Assembly (NCBI RefSeq): GCF_002149925.1
Contig: NZ_MSLT01000012.1
Coordinates: 1-64,000 of the forward strand
Direction of reading: 5' to 3'
Length of the DNA: 64,000 nucleotides
Origin: Thioflexithrix psekupsensis
Lineage (GTDB): Bacteria > Pseudomonadota > Gammaproteobacteria > Beggiatoales > Beggiatoaceae
In this document: one piece after another, positions 28,018-37,200 of the stretch
How positions within the stretch are numbered: position 1 is the stretch's first letter
How the letters are laid out: every line of letters starts with the position of its first letter
The notes under the pieces: generated by a model
What the model was told of the DNA's origin: nothing
The model's database searches: none
What the model saw: only the letters and a program-made list of their open reading frames with translations
Position numbers and translations under genes: made by a program

Positions 28018-29556
28018 ATGAAAAACACCACCTCTCTGTTAAAAAAACGGTCTTTATCCGTTGCGTTGGCCTTGTCGATTGCCAGCACGCCACTGTGGGC
28101 TAATGACCCATCCACTCCTGAACAAGATGTTGATTTTATAATGAAAACATTTAACGACGCATTAGGTAAACCCAATGCCCGTGATGGTTTAATTCTGACG
28201 AATCAGCATATTTATTACAATGGCGATCCCATTTACATTGATATTGATTTGCCAGCCAGTTTGCCGCCTTTTTTTGAGGGCAAAGCCGAATTGCAATTGC
28301 TGTTACACATGCAAACGGGTGATGTGGCTGACAGCGTTGTGACGGCTTTTCCTGTGCCGTCAAAGGGACGTGTGTTTGAAGATACGGTGGACATAACGGT
28401 GTTGCCGCCGGGGGTTTATCAATTTAGTTTGGTGTTGGTTAAGCCTAGTGGCGATGCCACCAAAGTTTCTGACTGGTTTGGGGGTCATGGTGCTTTGTTG
28501 GGCGGTGTTCGTTTGAAAATCAGTGCGAATAAGGACATTGTGGACAGTGAAGACATTGACGGTGATGGTCTGCTTGAAGGGGATGCCAATGCAGATGGTT
28601 ACGTGGATATGCTGATGGATGATAATGAAACGTGTAATAACAGCGTTCTCAAGGGAATTTATGCTTATACCGTCAGTGGGTTGACAAAGCACGGTGCGTA
28701 TTTGAAAGACTATGTGGAAGTGGGTTTTGATGTGTTTGATGGTCAGGGGAATATGGACAGTTTCTCTGTGAATAATATTGACCGCGCCACTTACCGCAAT
28801 TATGCCACTTATCAAGTGGATGAAGATTGTCAAGGTACGGTGACTTATCCTAATGGGGGGTCATTTTCGATGTTTGTGCCAGTTTCTGGGGATGAGTTTT
28901 ATTACTTGTCTGTGGGGGAAACGCCGCTGCAATCTTTCGGTGGACGGGAATATCGTCTGACAAAAATGCCTGATGCGGGGTGTTCTGTAGCCACTTTAAA
29001 TGGCGTTTATTCTTATGCGGGTAAGGGGATTAAACGCGGTGTAATGTGGATTGAGACGGGTTTTGAGTATTTTGATGGTCAGGGTAATGTGTCTCTGATG
29101 TACGTTAATAATATTACTAAAAAAACTGAATATGCCCATGGCGTTTATTCTGTCAATCCTGATTGTTTGGGAGTCACCACTTATCCGGATGTTGAAGCCA
29201 AAACAACCGAACGTTATGTGATGTTTGCTTCGCCTACGGGCAATGAGTTTTCATGGATGCAAGTGGATGGTTTGCAAATGTTAGGCTTTTTCAATGGCAA
29301 AAATCTGCGAACTTCTCGTTCTCCGGTGGGTTTTCCCGGTTTGATGGCGTTTATGGAGGGCGGAGTGCTTGATCCCCAAGTCGTTGAGGGCATGGCGTGT
29401 AACATACCTGATCCAACTAAACTGCCTGAAGGGACTGAAATTCAATGTGGTCACGGTTACGAAGTGGTCAATGCCCGCTGTGAATTAACGTCAACTGAGC
29501 AGCAAGCTGATGGGCCTTTGGTGGGGGGCCGGGGGCGATTTGTCCTGCGGGGGTGA
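28018..29556 (+). CDS. Secreted repeat protein with calcium-type loop
   Basis: A 512-residue protein with a clear signal peptide (LLKKRSLSVALALSIASTPL, then WAND; likely cut after LWA). Residues about 45-175 form a beta-rich domain. DIDGDGLLEGDANADGYVD at about 180-198 looks like a dockerin/thrombospondin-3 calcium loop. Two repeats of about 115 residues follow, each with YFDGQGN or VFDGQGN, VNNI, Y-x-V-x-x-D-C-x-G-x-x-T-Y-P and a G-x-E-F block. The last part holds CGHGYEVVNARCEL. The stop at 29556 follows a G-rich stretch, and other frames stay open beyond it (AICPAGVMLVPGS; then KLSCYNKTLSTSSPSSEDTF), so the tail may be frameshifted. It starts 38 bases after glycosyltransferase 2. Function unknown. 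Confidence 0.75.
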   Translation: MKNTTSLLKKRSLSVALALSIASTPLWANDPSTPEQDVDFIMKTFNDALGKPNARDGLILTNQHIYYNGDPIYIDIDLPASLPPFFEGKAELQLLLHMQTGDVADSVVTAFPVPSKGRVFEDTVDITVLPPGVYQFSLVLVKPSGDATKVSDWFGGHGALLGGVRLKISANKDIVDSEDIDGDGLLEGDANADGYVDMLMDDNETCNNSVLKGIYAYTVSGLTKHGAYLKDYVEVGFDVFDGQGNMDSFSVNNIDRATYRNYATYQVDEDCQGTVTYPNGGSFSMFVPVSGDEFYYLSVGETPLQSFGGREYRLTKMPDAGCSVATLNGVYSYAGKGIKRGVMWIETGFEYFDGQGNVSLMYVNNITKKTEYAHGVYSVNPDCLGVTTYPDVEAKTTERYVMFASPTGNEFSWMQVDGLQMLGFFNGKNLRTSRSPVGFPGLMAFMEGGVLDPQVVEGMACNIPDPTKLPEGTEIQCGHGYEVVNARCELTSTEQQADGPLVGGRGRFVLRG

Positions 29557-29652
29557 TGTTGGTGCCGGGAAGTTAAGTTGTTACAACAAGACACTATCGA
29601 CAAGCTCCCCATCTAGTGAAGACACCTTTATCTCTGCTGTGCCGACTGAGCC

Positions 29653-29682
29653 TATCTTTCCGCCCTGAAGGACGGAAAGATA
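29653..29682 (+). terminator. Stem-loop after the peptide-glycosyltransferase operon
   Basis: TATCTTTCCGCCC, loop TGAA, then GGACGGAAAGATA: a 13-base-pair stem with one C-A mismatch. No T run follows, so it may be a Rho-dependent pause, an mRNA end-stabiliser, or simply a repeat. Confidence 0.5.
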
Positions 29683-29718
29683 TAGCAAGATGATGTGATT
29701 TATAAAACCTTTATTTTG

Positions 29719-29873
29719 TCTGAATCAGAATTTACAGACACAAGAATTTTCAAAATTGACTCTTGCAAGTCTTTTATTTTCAATAGGTTTTTTATTCTTT
29801 AATTCTGAAAATCCTAAAATTCTGTAAATTCTGATTCTGACAGAAAGATTTTATGAATGACTTAATTTTGGTA
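29719..29873 (-). repeat. Palindromic MITE, copy A (one end truncated)
   Basis: The inverted arms start GTCTGAATCAGAATTTACAG and end TCTGTAAATTCTGATTCTGA followed by C. Between them is the same spacer as in copy B read in reverse. The right end runs TGACTTAATTTTGG then TA, like the ends of IS630 and of the other copies. The other end lacks the TACC terminus. Confidence 0.85.
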
Positions 29874-29896
29874 TAGGTGCTATTGAATAAAAATTC

Positions 29897-29934
29897 AGTA
29901 GTCCTAGTCAAGTAGTGAAATGAGTAATTTAAAT
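29897..29934. repeat. Relic of an IS1-family end
   Basis: AGTAGTCCTAGTCAAGTAGT then GAAATGAGTAA matches the left end of the IS1-family element at 6338 (GTAGTCCTAGCCAAGTAGTG then ATATGAATAA) with a few changes. No transposase sequence follows, so only a terminus remains. The rest of 29935-30078 shows no recognisable feature. Confidence 0.6.
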
Positions 29935-30078
29935 TTTTTACCCTACCCCCAATTTTCTAAATTGTGCCATTGGTTCGTTTTGTTGGAAAATTATCTTTGT
30001 GGTGTAGGGATTTTGAAAAAGGTAAAATTTAAGACTATTGTGTGTTTGATAAAATAGGAATGTTTTGGTACTGCACTC

Positions 30079-31232
30079 ATGAAATATAATTATGAAGACC
30101 TCAGCCCAGATCAGTTTGAAAATCTGATATACCAAAATTAAGTCATTCATAAAATTTTTTCTGTCAGAATCAGAATTTACAGAATTTCATGATTTTCAGA
30201 ATTAAAGAATAAAAAATCTGTTTAAAATAAGCGACTTGCAAGAATAAATTTTGAAAATTCTTGTGTCTGTAAATTCTGATTCTGACAAAATAAGAATTCT
30301 ACGAACCCTATCTTTTTGGTATAGTATTTTTATGCCAACAGTTGCTTGGAATATCTGTGCAAGGCTTTTCTAAAGGAAAAGATGGTGGGCGAGATGCTAA
30401 ATTCGTAGGTACAGCGGAAATTTTCCCTAGTAAATCCGCTCCTTGGCAGGGAACAGTTATCATACAAGCCAAACATACCAACGGACATAACAGAAATTTT
30501 TTGGAATCTGATTTTTTTAGTGTTGAAAGCAAAAGCAACATCATTGCAAAAGAAATTCCCAAAATTAAAAATCTAAAGGACAATAAACAACTAGATCACT
30601 ATATGTTATTTTCTAATAGGAAATTAAGTGCTATTGCGGAGAGCGAAATTCGCACACATATCTCTACAAAGTGCGGGATTCCAGAGGAGTCTATTTATCT
30701 TTGCGGTGTAGAGCAATTAGAGAGTTATTTGAAAACTTTTCCAGATGTCCCTAAACGCGCAAATCTTGATCCAATAAACTCACCACTAATTGTTAGTCCT
30801 GATGATTTAGCCGAAATTGTTGAAGCGTTAGCAAGAAATACAAATATAGTTCGAGAATATATTGAACACCCTCCGACACCACGTATTTCTTATGAGGAGA
30901 AAAATAGGCTCAATAATATGAGTGATGAATATGCTACAGCTCTACGAAAAAAGTATTTAAAGGAAACAGAGCAGATTAGAAATTTTTTGTCTGCACCAGA
31001 AAATATTGAATATACTCAGAAATATGAAACCGTTATTGACGAGTTTAATTTTAAAATCATTGCTAAACGCAGAGATTACCAACTTTTTGATGACGTGATG
31101 AATTATCTTACTGATTTGCTTTTTAACCGCGATCCTGTCTTAAAAAAGAACCAAAAATTAACTAGAACCGTGCTTTTTTATATGTATTGGAACTGCGATA
31201 TTGGAGAAAAGAGCGATGCTGAGACCGACTAA
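30079..31232 (+). pseudogene. ABC-3C-type effector with restriction-endonuclease-like N-terminus, split by a MITE
   Basis: Reading from ATG 30079: MKYNYEDLSPDQFENLI, then the MITE. Deleting 30130-30323 joins codon ATA (30127-30129) to GTA (30324) in frame and gives VFLCQQLLGISVQGFSKGKD, then GGRDAKF, with TVIIQAKHTNGHNRNF downstream. The pattern G-x-x-x-G-K-D-G-G-R-D and then I-x-Q-A-K is the D...Q-x-K core of restriction-endonuclease-like (Mrr-like) nucleases. The C-terminal half (ENRLNNMSDEYATALRKKYL to the end) matches the C-terminal domain type of ABC-three-component effectors. The next two genes encode a small middle component and a DUF2326-type ATPase, completing that system. As it stands, only the part from TTG 30342 is open. 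Confidence 0.82.
30130..30321 (+). mobile_element. Palindromic MITE, copy B (complete, TA-flanked)
   Basis: A 192-bp non-coding element beginning TACCAAAATTAAG and ending CTTTTTGGTA, flanked by TA at 30128-30129 and 30322-30323. Inside, perfect 21-base arms (30163-30183 and 30266-30286, starting GTCAGAATCAG) enclose an AT-rich centre. Ends and target resemble IS630 copies 1 and 2 (about 12-13 shared terminal bases), so mobilisation in trans by that transposase is likely (inference). It disrupts the effector gene at 30079-31232. Confidence 0.88.
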
Positions 31233-31464
31233 ACATTCACATCCTGATAAAACAGTGATTTATGTTTCATTTTTATTGTTAGAATATCTTAAAAAACAAC
31301 GAGTAGAAAATTATTCTGCTCTGCTAAATTATGCAAAAGAATCAGTTAATGGTGGAGATGTTTTATTTTTACCTGCATTAAATTTTCTTTTCATTATGGG
31401 CTTAATTGACTATCGCCCTAAAACCGACGCAGTGGAATATATAGGAAAAAATGAAACTCTCTAA
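31216..31464 (+). CDS. ABC-three-component system middle component (small)
   Basis: An 82-residue protein, MLRPTKHSHPDKTVIYVSFL onward. ATG 31216 has GGAG nine bases ahead and overlaps the end of the effector gene; the next gene's ATG (31451) overlaps its 3' end. Short winged-helix-like proteins with D-K-T-x-x-Y-V-S-x-x-x-L-E-Y-L near the start and a hydrophobic G-L-I-D-Y block at the C-terminus lie between effector and ATPase in ABC-3C loci with DUF2326 ATPases. The assignment relies on this position and general pattern. Confidence 0.72.
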   Translation: MLRPTKHSHPDKTVIYVSFLLLEYLKKQRVENYSALLNYAKESVNGGDVLFLPALNFLFIMGLIDYRPKTDAVEYIGKNETL

Positions 31465-33243
31465 ATTGTATGCCAATAAGCCTGATATTTTTGAACCCGT
31501 TAATTTTATTGCGGGTCTAAATGTTGTCATGGCTGAAATTCGGCTACCAGAGAATAAAAATAAGGATACCCATAATCTAGGAAAAACAACACTGGGTAGA
31601 TTACTGGATTTCTGTCTTTTATCTGGTCGAGATAAGGGGTTTTTTTTATTCAAGCATTCTGATATTTTTAAGGAATTCATTTTTTTTCTTGAAATTGAAT
31701 TATTAGATGGTTCTTTTATAACCATACAACGAAGCGTCAAAGAAGCTACAAAGATTAGTTTTAAAAAATCATCCGAAGGTCAGCAAGATTTTTCTTTACT
31801 TTCAGATTCACAATGGGATCATTTTAATGTGCCATTTGATCGGGCAAAAAACCTATTAGATGGTCTGCTTGATTTAGATGCACTAAAACCTTGGAATTTT
31901 CGTCAAAGTTTGGGTTATTTTTTACGATTACAAAACGATTACCAAGATGTCTTTAAATTGGCTAAGTTTGTCAAACATGTTGATTGGAAACCTCAGTTAG
32001 CCAATATATTGGGTTTTAACGGGGTTGTGATTAAACAACACTATGAAAAAGAGCAGGCATTTGAAGATAAGAAAAAAGAAGCTAAAATCATAAGTAAAGA
32101 GCTTGATGGCTCAATTTCAGATATTAGTAAAATTACAGGCACTCTCCAGTTAAAAAAAGAGGAGGTTGAAAAAAAACAATCCTTGCTGGATGCTTTTGAT
32201 TTTCGTATGGATGACCAAGATAAAACAATACAATTGGTTAATGAAATCGATGAAGACATTGCTTTGCTTAATATGCAGAGATACTCGCTCAATCAAAACA
32301 AAAAGAAAATTTTCTCCTCTTTAAAGGAGGTACAAATATTATTTAACCCAGATGCTGCTTCAAAATTATTTGAAGAAGCAGGTGTTTTTTTCAAGGACAA
32401 ATTAAGAAAGACTTTCAACAATTGATTGCTTTTAATAAAGCGATTACTGATGAAAGACGTGCGTATCTCTTGGAAGAAAAGGACGAAATAGAAACCGAAT
32501 TAAAGCGTATTAATGATGAACTAGATCGTTTAGGTAAACAGCGTTCGGATATTTTATCTTTTTTGAGCGATACAAATGTCTTTGATAAATACAAACAAGT
32601 TACCGATGAGTTAGTTACCTTAAAAGCGGATATAACCTCACTTGAACGACAACTCGATTTTTTACATCGCCTACAAGAATTACGCTCTGAAATTAGGTTA
32701 TTGAGTGAAGAGAAAGGGCATTTACAATCTAAGATAGAACAAGATGTAGAGCAACAGAATTCAGATTCAACCAGTCTTTTTTCCTTAATTAGAAGATTCT
32801 TTAGTGAAATCGTTGAGGAAGTTATTGATAGAAAAGCATTGCTGACTGTTTCGCCAAACAAAGAGGGACATCTTGAGTTTAAAGCTGAAATTCTTGATGA
32901 TTCAGGCAATTCTACCAGTGCGGACAAGGGGCATACTTACAAGAAGTTACTTTGTATGGCGTTTGATTTAGCTATTATTAGAGCGCATCATGATAAAAAA
33001 TTTCCACGCTTTGTTTATCATGATGGTGTGTTTGAAACTTTAGATAATCGTAAAAAAGAAAACTTGCTCAATGTAATTAGACGATATACTGATTTTGGAA
33101 TTCAGCATATCATTACATTAATTGATTCTGATCTTCCCATACGGAATAATAAGGATTGTCCCGTATTTGATGGAGATGAAATAATTTTGTTATTGCATGA
33201 TGAAAATCAACAGGGCAGGATTTTTAAAATGAGAGAATGGTAA
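31451..33243 (+). pseudogene. DUF2326-type SMC-like ATPase of an ABC-3C system, frameshifted
   Basis: Two frames make one protein of about 597 residues. The first (31451-32425) has a Walker A variant DTHNLGKTTLGRLLDF at about 37 and starts a long coiled coil. The second (32422-33243) continues the coiled coil and ends with DKGHTYKKLLCMAFDLAIIR and FPRFVYHDGVFETLDNRKKE, the signature and Walker B region of these SMC-like ABC ATPases. The frame changes near a run of seven T (32385-32391). One extra T there gives GVFFQGQIKKDFQQLIAFN, joining the halves. Sequencing error, slippage or real mutation cannot be told apart here. Confidence 0.85.
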
Positions 33244-33351
33244 CTCACGTTACACACCCAATTCCCGCATGGCGAGATAACGAGATAAATTCACCACAAA
33301 ATTTTGTTGTTAAAACTAACGGGATAATAACCTGTTCTCTTCCCCCTCCTA

Positions 33352-33507
33352 TACCAAAATTAAGCCATTTATAAAATTTTTCTGTCAGAATCAGAATTTA
33401 CAGAATTTTAGAATTTTCAGAATTAAAGAATAAAAAACCGATTGAAAATAAACGACTTGCAAGAGTCAATTTTGAAAATTCTTGTGTCTGTAAATTCTGA
33501 TTCTGAC
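33352..33507 (+). repeat. Palindromic MITE, copy C (right end missing)
   Basis: Begins TACCAAAATTAAGCCATTTA, contains the GTCAGAATCAGAATTTACAG arm and ends with its complement at 33507, but then runs into unrelated sequence before coq7 instead of reaching GGTA. The spacer differs from copy B at about ten positions. The rest of 33244-33541 shows nothing else I can name. Confidence 0.85.
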
Positions 33508-33541
33508 AACATTCAGAAAAGAAAATTGAATGGCAACGAAA

Positions 33542-34183
33542 TCAAACCCAATACGCCGTCCGCGTCATTACTTTTGACATTTGCTGCATTAACCAAGGAA
33601 TCGGTTTGGGCAGAGGAACGCCGCCGTGTTTAACGGCAACCGTGGCGTGATGGGCTTCGTCTTGACGCATTTGTTCTAAAATAGCGCGACTTTTTTGATC
33701 GGGTTCAGGAAGACGGGATAAATGATCATTAATGTGCGCGACCACTTGGCGTTCCGTCTCTGCAACAAAACCTAAACTCCATTTATCTCCCACCATTCCC
33801 GCCACGCTACCAATAGTAAATGATCCTAAATACCACACAGGATTGAGAAAACTCACGTGACTGCCCAAATCTGTCACGCGCTGCTGACACCAACGCAAAT
33901 GATCATGTTCTTCCAGTGCAGAACGTTTCATATTTTCTTGAACCTGCACGCTGCGCGCCGTCAACGCCTGCCCTTGATACAAGGCTTGTGCGGCCACTTC
34001 GCCTGCGTGATTAATGCGCATTAAACGGGCAGATAATTGTTTTTCAGCCGCGTCCATTTCGCCATCCATTAGGTTTTGACTGGGATCGGCACGGCCAGTG
34101 CTAAGTGGCTCTCCAAATACCGTGCGCACGGCTTGATCAAAATTGATAATTAAATCGTCTAAAGGACTGTATTTACGTTGCAT
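33542..34183 (-). CDS. coq7: Coq7-type demethoxyubiquinone hydroxylase
   Basis: A 213-residue di-iron monooxygenase that adds the last hydroxyl in ubiquinone synthesis. Two ferritin-like repeats carry the iron ligands: MRINHAGEVAAQALYQGQAL (E-x-x-H-type site with EEHDHLRWC) and VAETERQVVAHINDHL with RQDEAHHATVAVKHGG. Length and N-terminus (SPLDDLIINFDQAVRTVFG) are usual for proteobacterial Coq7. Its presence instead of flavin-dependent UbiF marks a lineage outside the enterics. The frame ends in MITE copy C's flank without visible damage. Confidence 0.95.
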   Translation of the reverse strand: MQRKYSPLDDLIINFDQAVRTVFGEPLSTGRADPSQNLMDGEMDAAEKQLSARLMRINHAGEVAAQALYQGQALTARSVQVQENMKRSALEEHDHLRWCQQRVTDLGSHVSFLNPVWYLGSFTIGSVAGMVGDKWSLGFVAETERQVVAHINDHLSRLPEPDQKSRAILEQMRQDEAHHATVAVKHGGVPLPKPIPWLMQQMSKVMTRTAYWV

Positions 34184-34207
34184 ATTATCTCTCCATTATT
34201 GAGAAAA

Positions 34208-37200
34208 TTATTTGTACAGCCAAACCCGCATTAACGATAATAATTTATCAATATCAACAGGTTTAGTTAGATAATCATTTGCGCCCGCTTCAATACATTT
34301 TACCTTATCATCTTTCATGGCTTTGGCTGTGAGGGCGATAATGGGTAATTTACGAAATTCAGCTTGTTTGCGAATCGCCTGCATGGTTTCATAACCGTCC
34401 ATTTCTGGCATCATAATATCCATGAGAATAAGATCAATATTCTTTTTCTGCTTTAAAATCGCTAACGCCTCAATTCCATTATTGGCAATACTGACCTCCA
34501 TATCCTTGTCTTCTAATACCGTCATTAAGGCAAAAGTATTGCGCATATCATCATCCACCAATAGCACTTTTTTATGCGCTAAAATGGCTTCTTTATCATG
34601 CACCATACGCAACATTTGTTGCTTTTCTTCTGATAAAGTATTGGCGATTTGGTGCATGAATAACGTCGCTTCATCTAATAATCGTTCGGGAGAAGCCACC
34701 GATTTTACCGTTAAGCTGTCTTCAAAACGTTTTAAGGTTTGTTCTTCATCTTCAGTTAAAGTACGATTAGCATAAAGAATAACAGGAATTTTTGCCCATT
34801 CTTCCTCTTTAACTAATTGCGATAATAAAGCCAATCCTTGCGCATTTTCTACATCCACATCTAAAACAATGGCATCAAATTGAACGTGCGGTTGTTTTAA
34901 TTGCGCAATGCCTTCGCTGACCGTGTGGCATATTGTGCATTCCACATCTTTATCTGCAATCACTTTAAACATTGCTTCTTGATGTTGGGCATTGTCAACG
35001 ATTAATAACAAGTGTTTAATCACTTGTTCAATCACTTCTGATAATTTTTCAAATGCCTGCGTTAATTCGCCCATATTCACAGGTTTTAATAAATAACCCA
35101 TTGCGCCCATTCGCTTGGCATTACGGGCTTGATCTGAGCCTGAAATAAAGTGTACAGGAATATGTCGCGTATCCGAATTATCTTTTAATTTTTCCAATAC
35201 CGTTAAGCCATCAATTCGCGGCAAACCCACATCTAAAATAATCGCATCAGGTTTATAACGATGCACCAATTCTAATCCAGTATTGCCGTCTTCCGCACGG
35301 ATACATTTAAAACCTTTCTCATGCGCCAATTCAACCAACATATTGGCAAAAGTACGATCATCTTCCATCACCAATAAAGTTTTATCATTGTGATGTAAAA
35401 TATCTCGATCATCATGTAATTTATCACTGGATGCTACCGTTTCTTTAGGCGCAGCAGAATAGACAGGAGCCGTTTCTTTATCCTTATTTAATTTGGTATG
35501 GGGCGAAGAGGTGGAATCAGAAATTTGATTTAAATCATTCAAGGTTTGATTTAAAATAGATTGCTCAGGTAAAAAGGTTGATTTTTTACCATTATTATTT
35601 AAATTAAGAGAGAATAATAAAATAAACGTGCTGCCCACATTCACTTCACTGGTTAAGAATAAATCGCCCCCCAATAACCGCGCCAATTGTCGAGAAATCG
35701 CCAAACCCAATCCCGTGCCACCATAACGGCGACTGGTGGTGCCATCGGCTTGTTGAAACGCCTCGAAAATAATCGCTTGCTTGTCTTTAGGCACGCCAAT
35801 ACCCGTATCATTGACACTGATCATTAAATAATCATTAGACGGATTATATTGTTTTTCTCTCAAAAACGCCGCACTGGGACGCGCCAAAGTTAAAGTCACT
35901 TGCCCTTGTTCAGTAAATTTAAACGCATTGGATAATAGATTATTAATAATCTGTTTTAACCGCTGCCCATCGGTATGAATCACATCAGGCACATTAGCCT
36001 CGCGGATAATTTTAAATGACAGATGCTTTTCCTCTGCCAAATGGTGAAATTTCTGCTCCACAGAAGCCAATAATTCTTGAATAGGACAAGGTTCTCGATT
36101 AATCTCAATTCGCCCTGCTTCCACCTTGGATAAATCCAAAATTTCATTAATCAGCGTCAGTAAATCTGCCCCTGCGCTGTGAATGGTTTTGGCATATTCC
36201 AATTGTTTCTCCGTTAAATTCCCCTCTGCATTGCGTACTAACAATTGCGCGAGAATTAATAAACTGTTTAATGGCGTGCGCAATTCATGCGACATATTGG
36301 CCAAAAATTCAGATTTATAACGGCTGGCCAATTCCAATTCTTTGGCTTTACTTTCAATGGCAATTCGTGCCGATTCTAACACTTTATTCTTATCTTGAAC
36401 GGCTAAACGTTGGCGTTCTAATTCAATTGTACGGGATTGCAATTCTTCATTGGCTTGTCGCAATTCTTCTTGTTGCGTTTGCAATTCTTCTGATTGACTT
36501 TGCAACTCTTCATTGGCTTGTTGCAATTCGGATTGTTGGCGTTGTAATAACTCCGTTTGCTGCTCCATTTCTCGCGCTTGCAATTGCGTTTGTTCTAATA
36601 GCGCGGCCATCAAAGTGCGAGAAGTCGCTGAATGCACCGCAATGGCAATGCTATTACTGACTTGATTTAAGAATTCTAATTGCAGCGAAGTAAAGCCGCT
36701 TAATGTCGCTATTTCCAACACCCCTTTTAAATTGCCTTCATATAAAAAAGGAGTCACCACAATATGTTTTGGCGCACTGCCACCTAAACCCGTTTGCACA
36801 TATAAATAATCCTCTGGCGGCTGTGCAATCACAAAGGTTTTGCGTTCCAATGCCGCTTGGCCAATTAAACCTTCCCCAATACTAAACTCATGTTTGGCAT
36901 GTTTGCGCCACACATAAGCGTGGCTGGCCACCATTTTTAAATAAGGCTGATCCGTTTCCTCATCATAAAGCAAATAAATCGCACCCACTTGCGCCCCTAA
37001 ATAGGGAACAAGATAATTCACAATATTCTCCGCCAATGTGACAATATTTTGCTCACCACTGACTTTATTACTTAATTCAGTTTGTCCCGTTTTTAACCAA
37101 TCTTGTTCTTGAGTTAATTTTACCGCTTCGCGTAAATTTAATAACATATTGGATAAAGCCAAACCAAACTCATCTTTTTCAGAGAGCAATTTAATCTCAT

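Noticed and set aside
28360-28833. Minus-strand frame of 157 codons rich in Ile, Thr and His
   Set aside because: It is the reverse of the coding frame for the secreted repeat protein and has no start context.
29700-33510. Repeated GTCAGAATCAG units considered as a CRISPR array
   Set aside because: The units are inverted within each copy, spaced kilobases apart and interrupted by genes. No array or cas gene is present.
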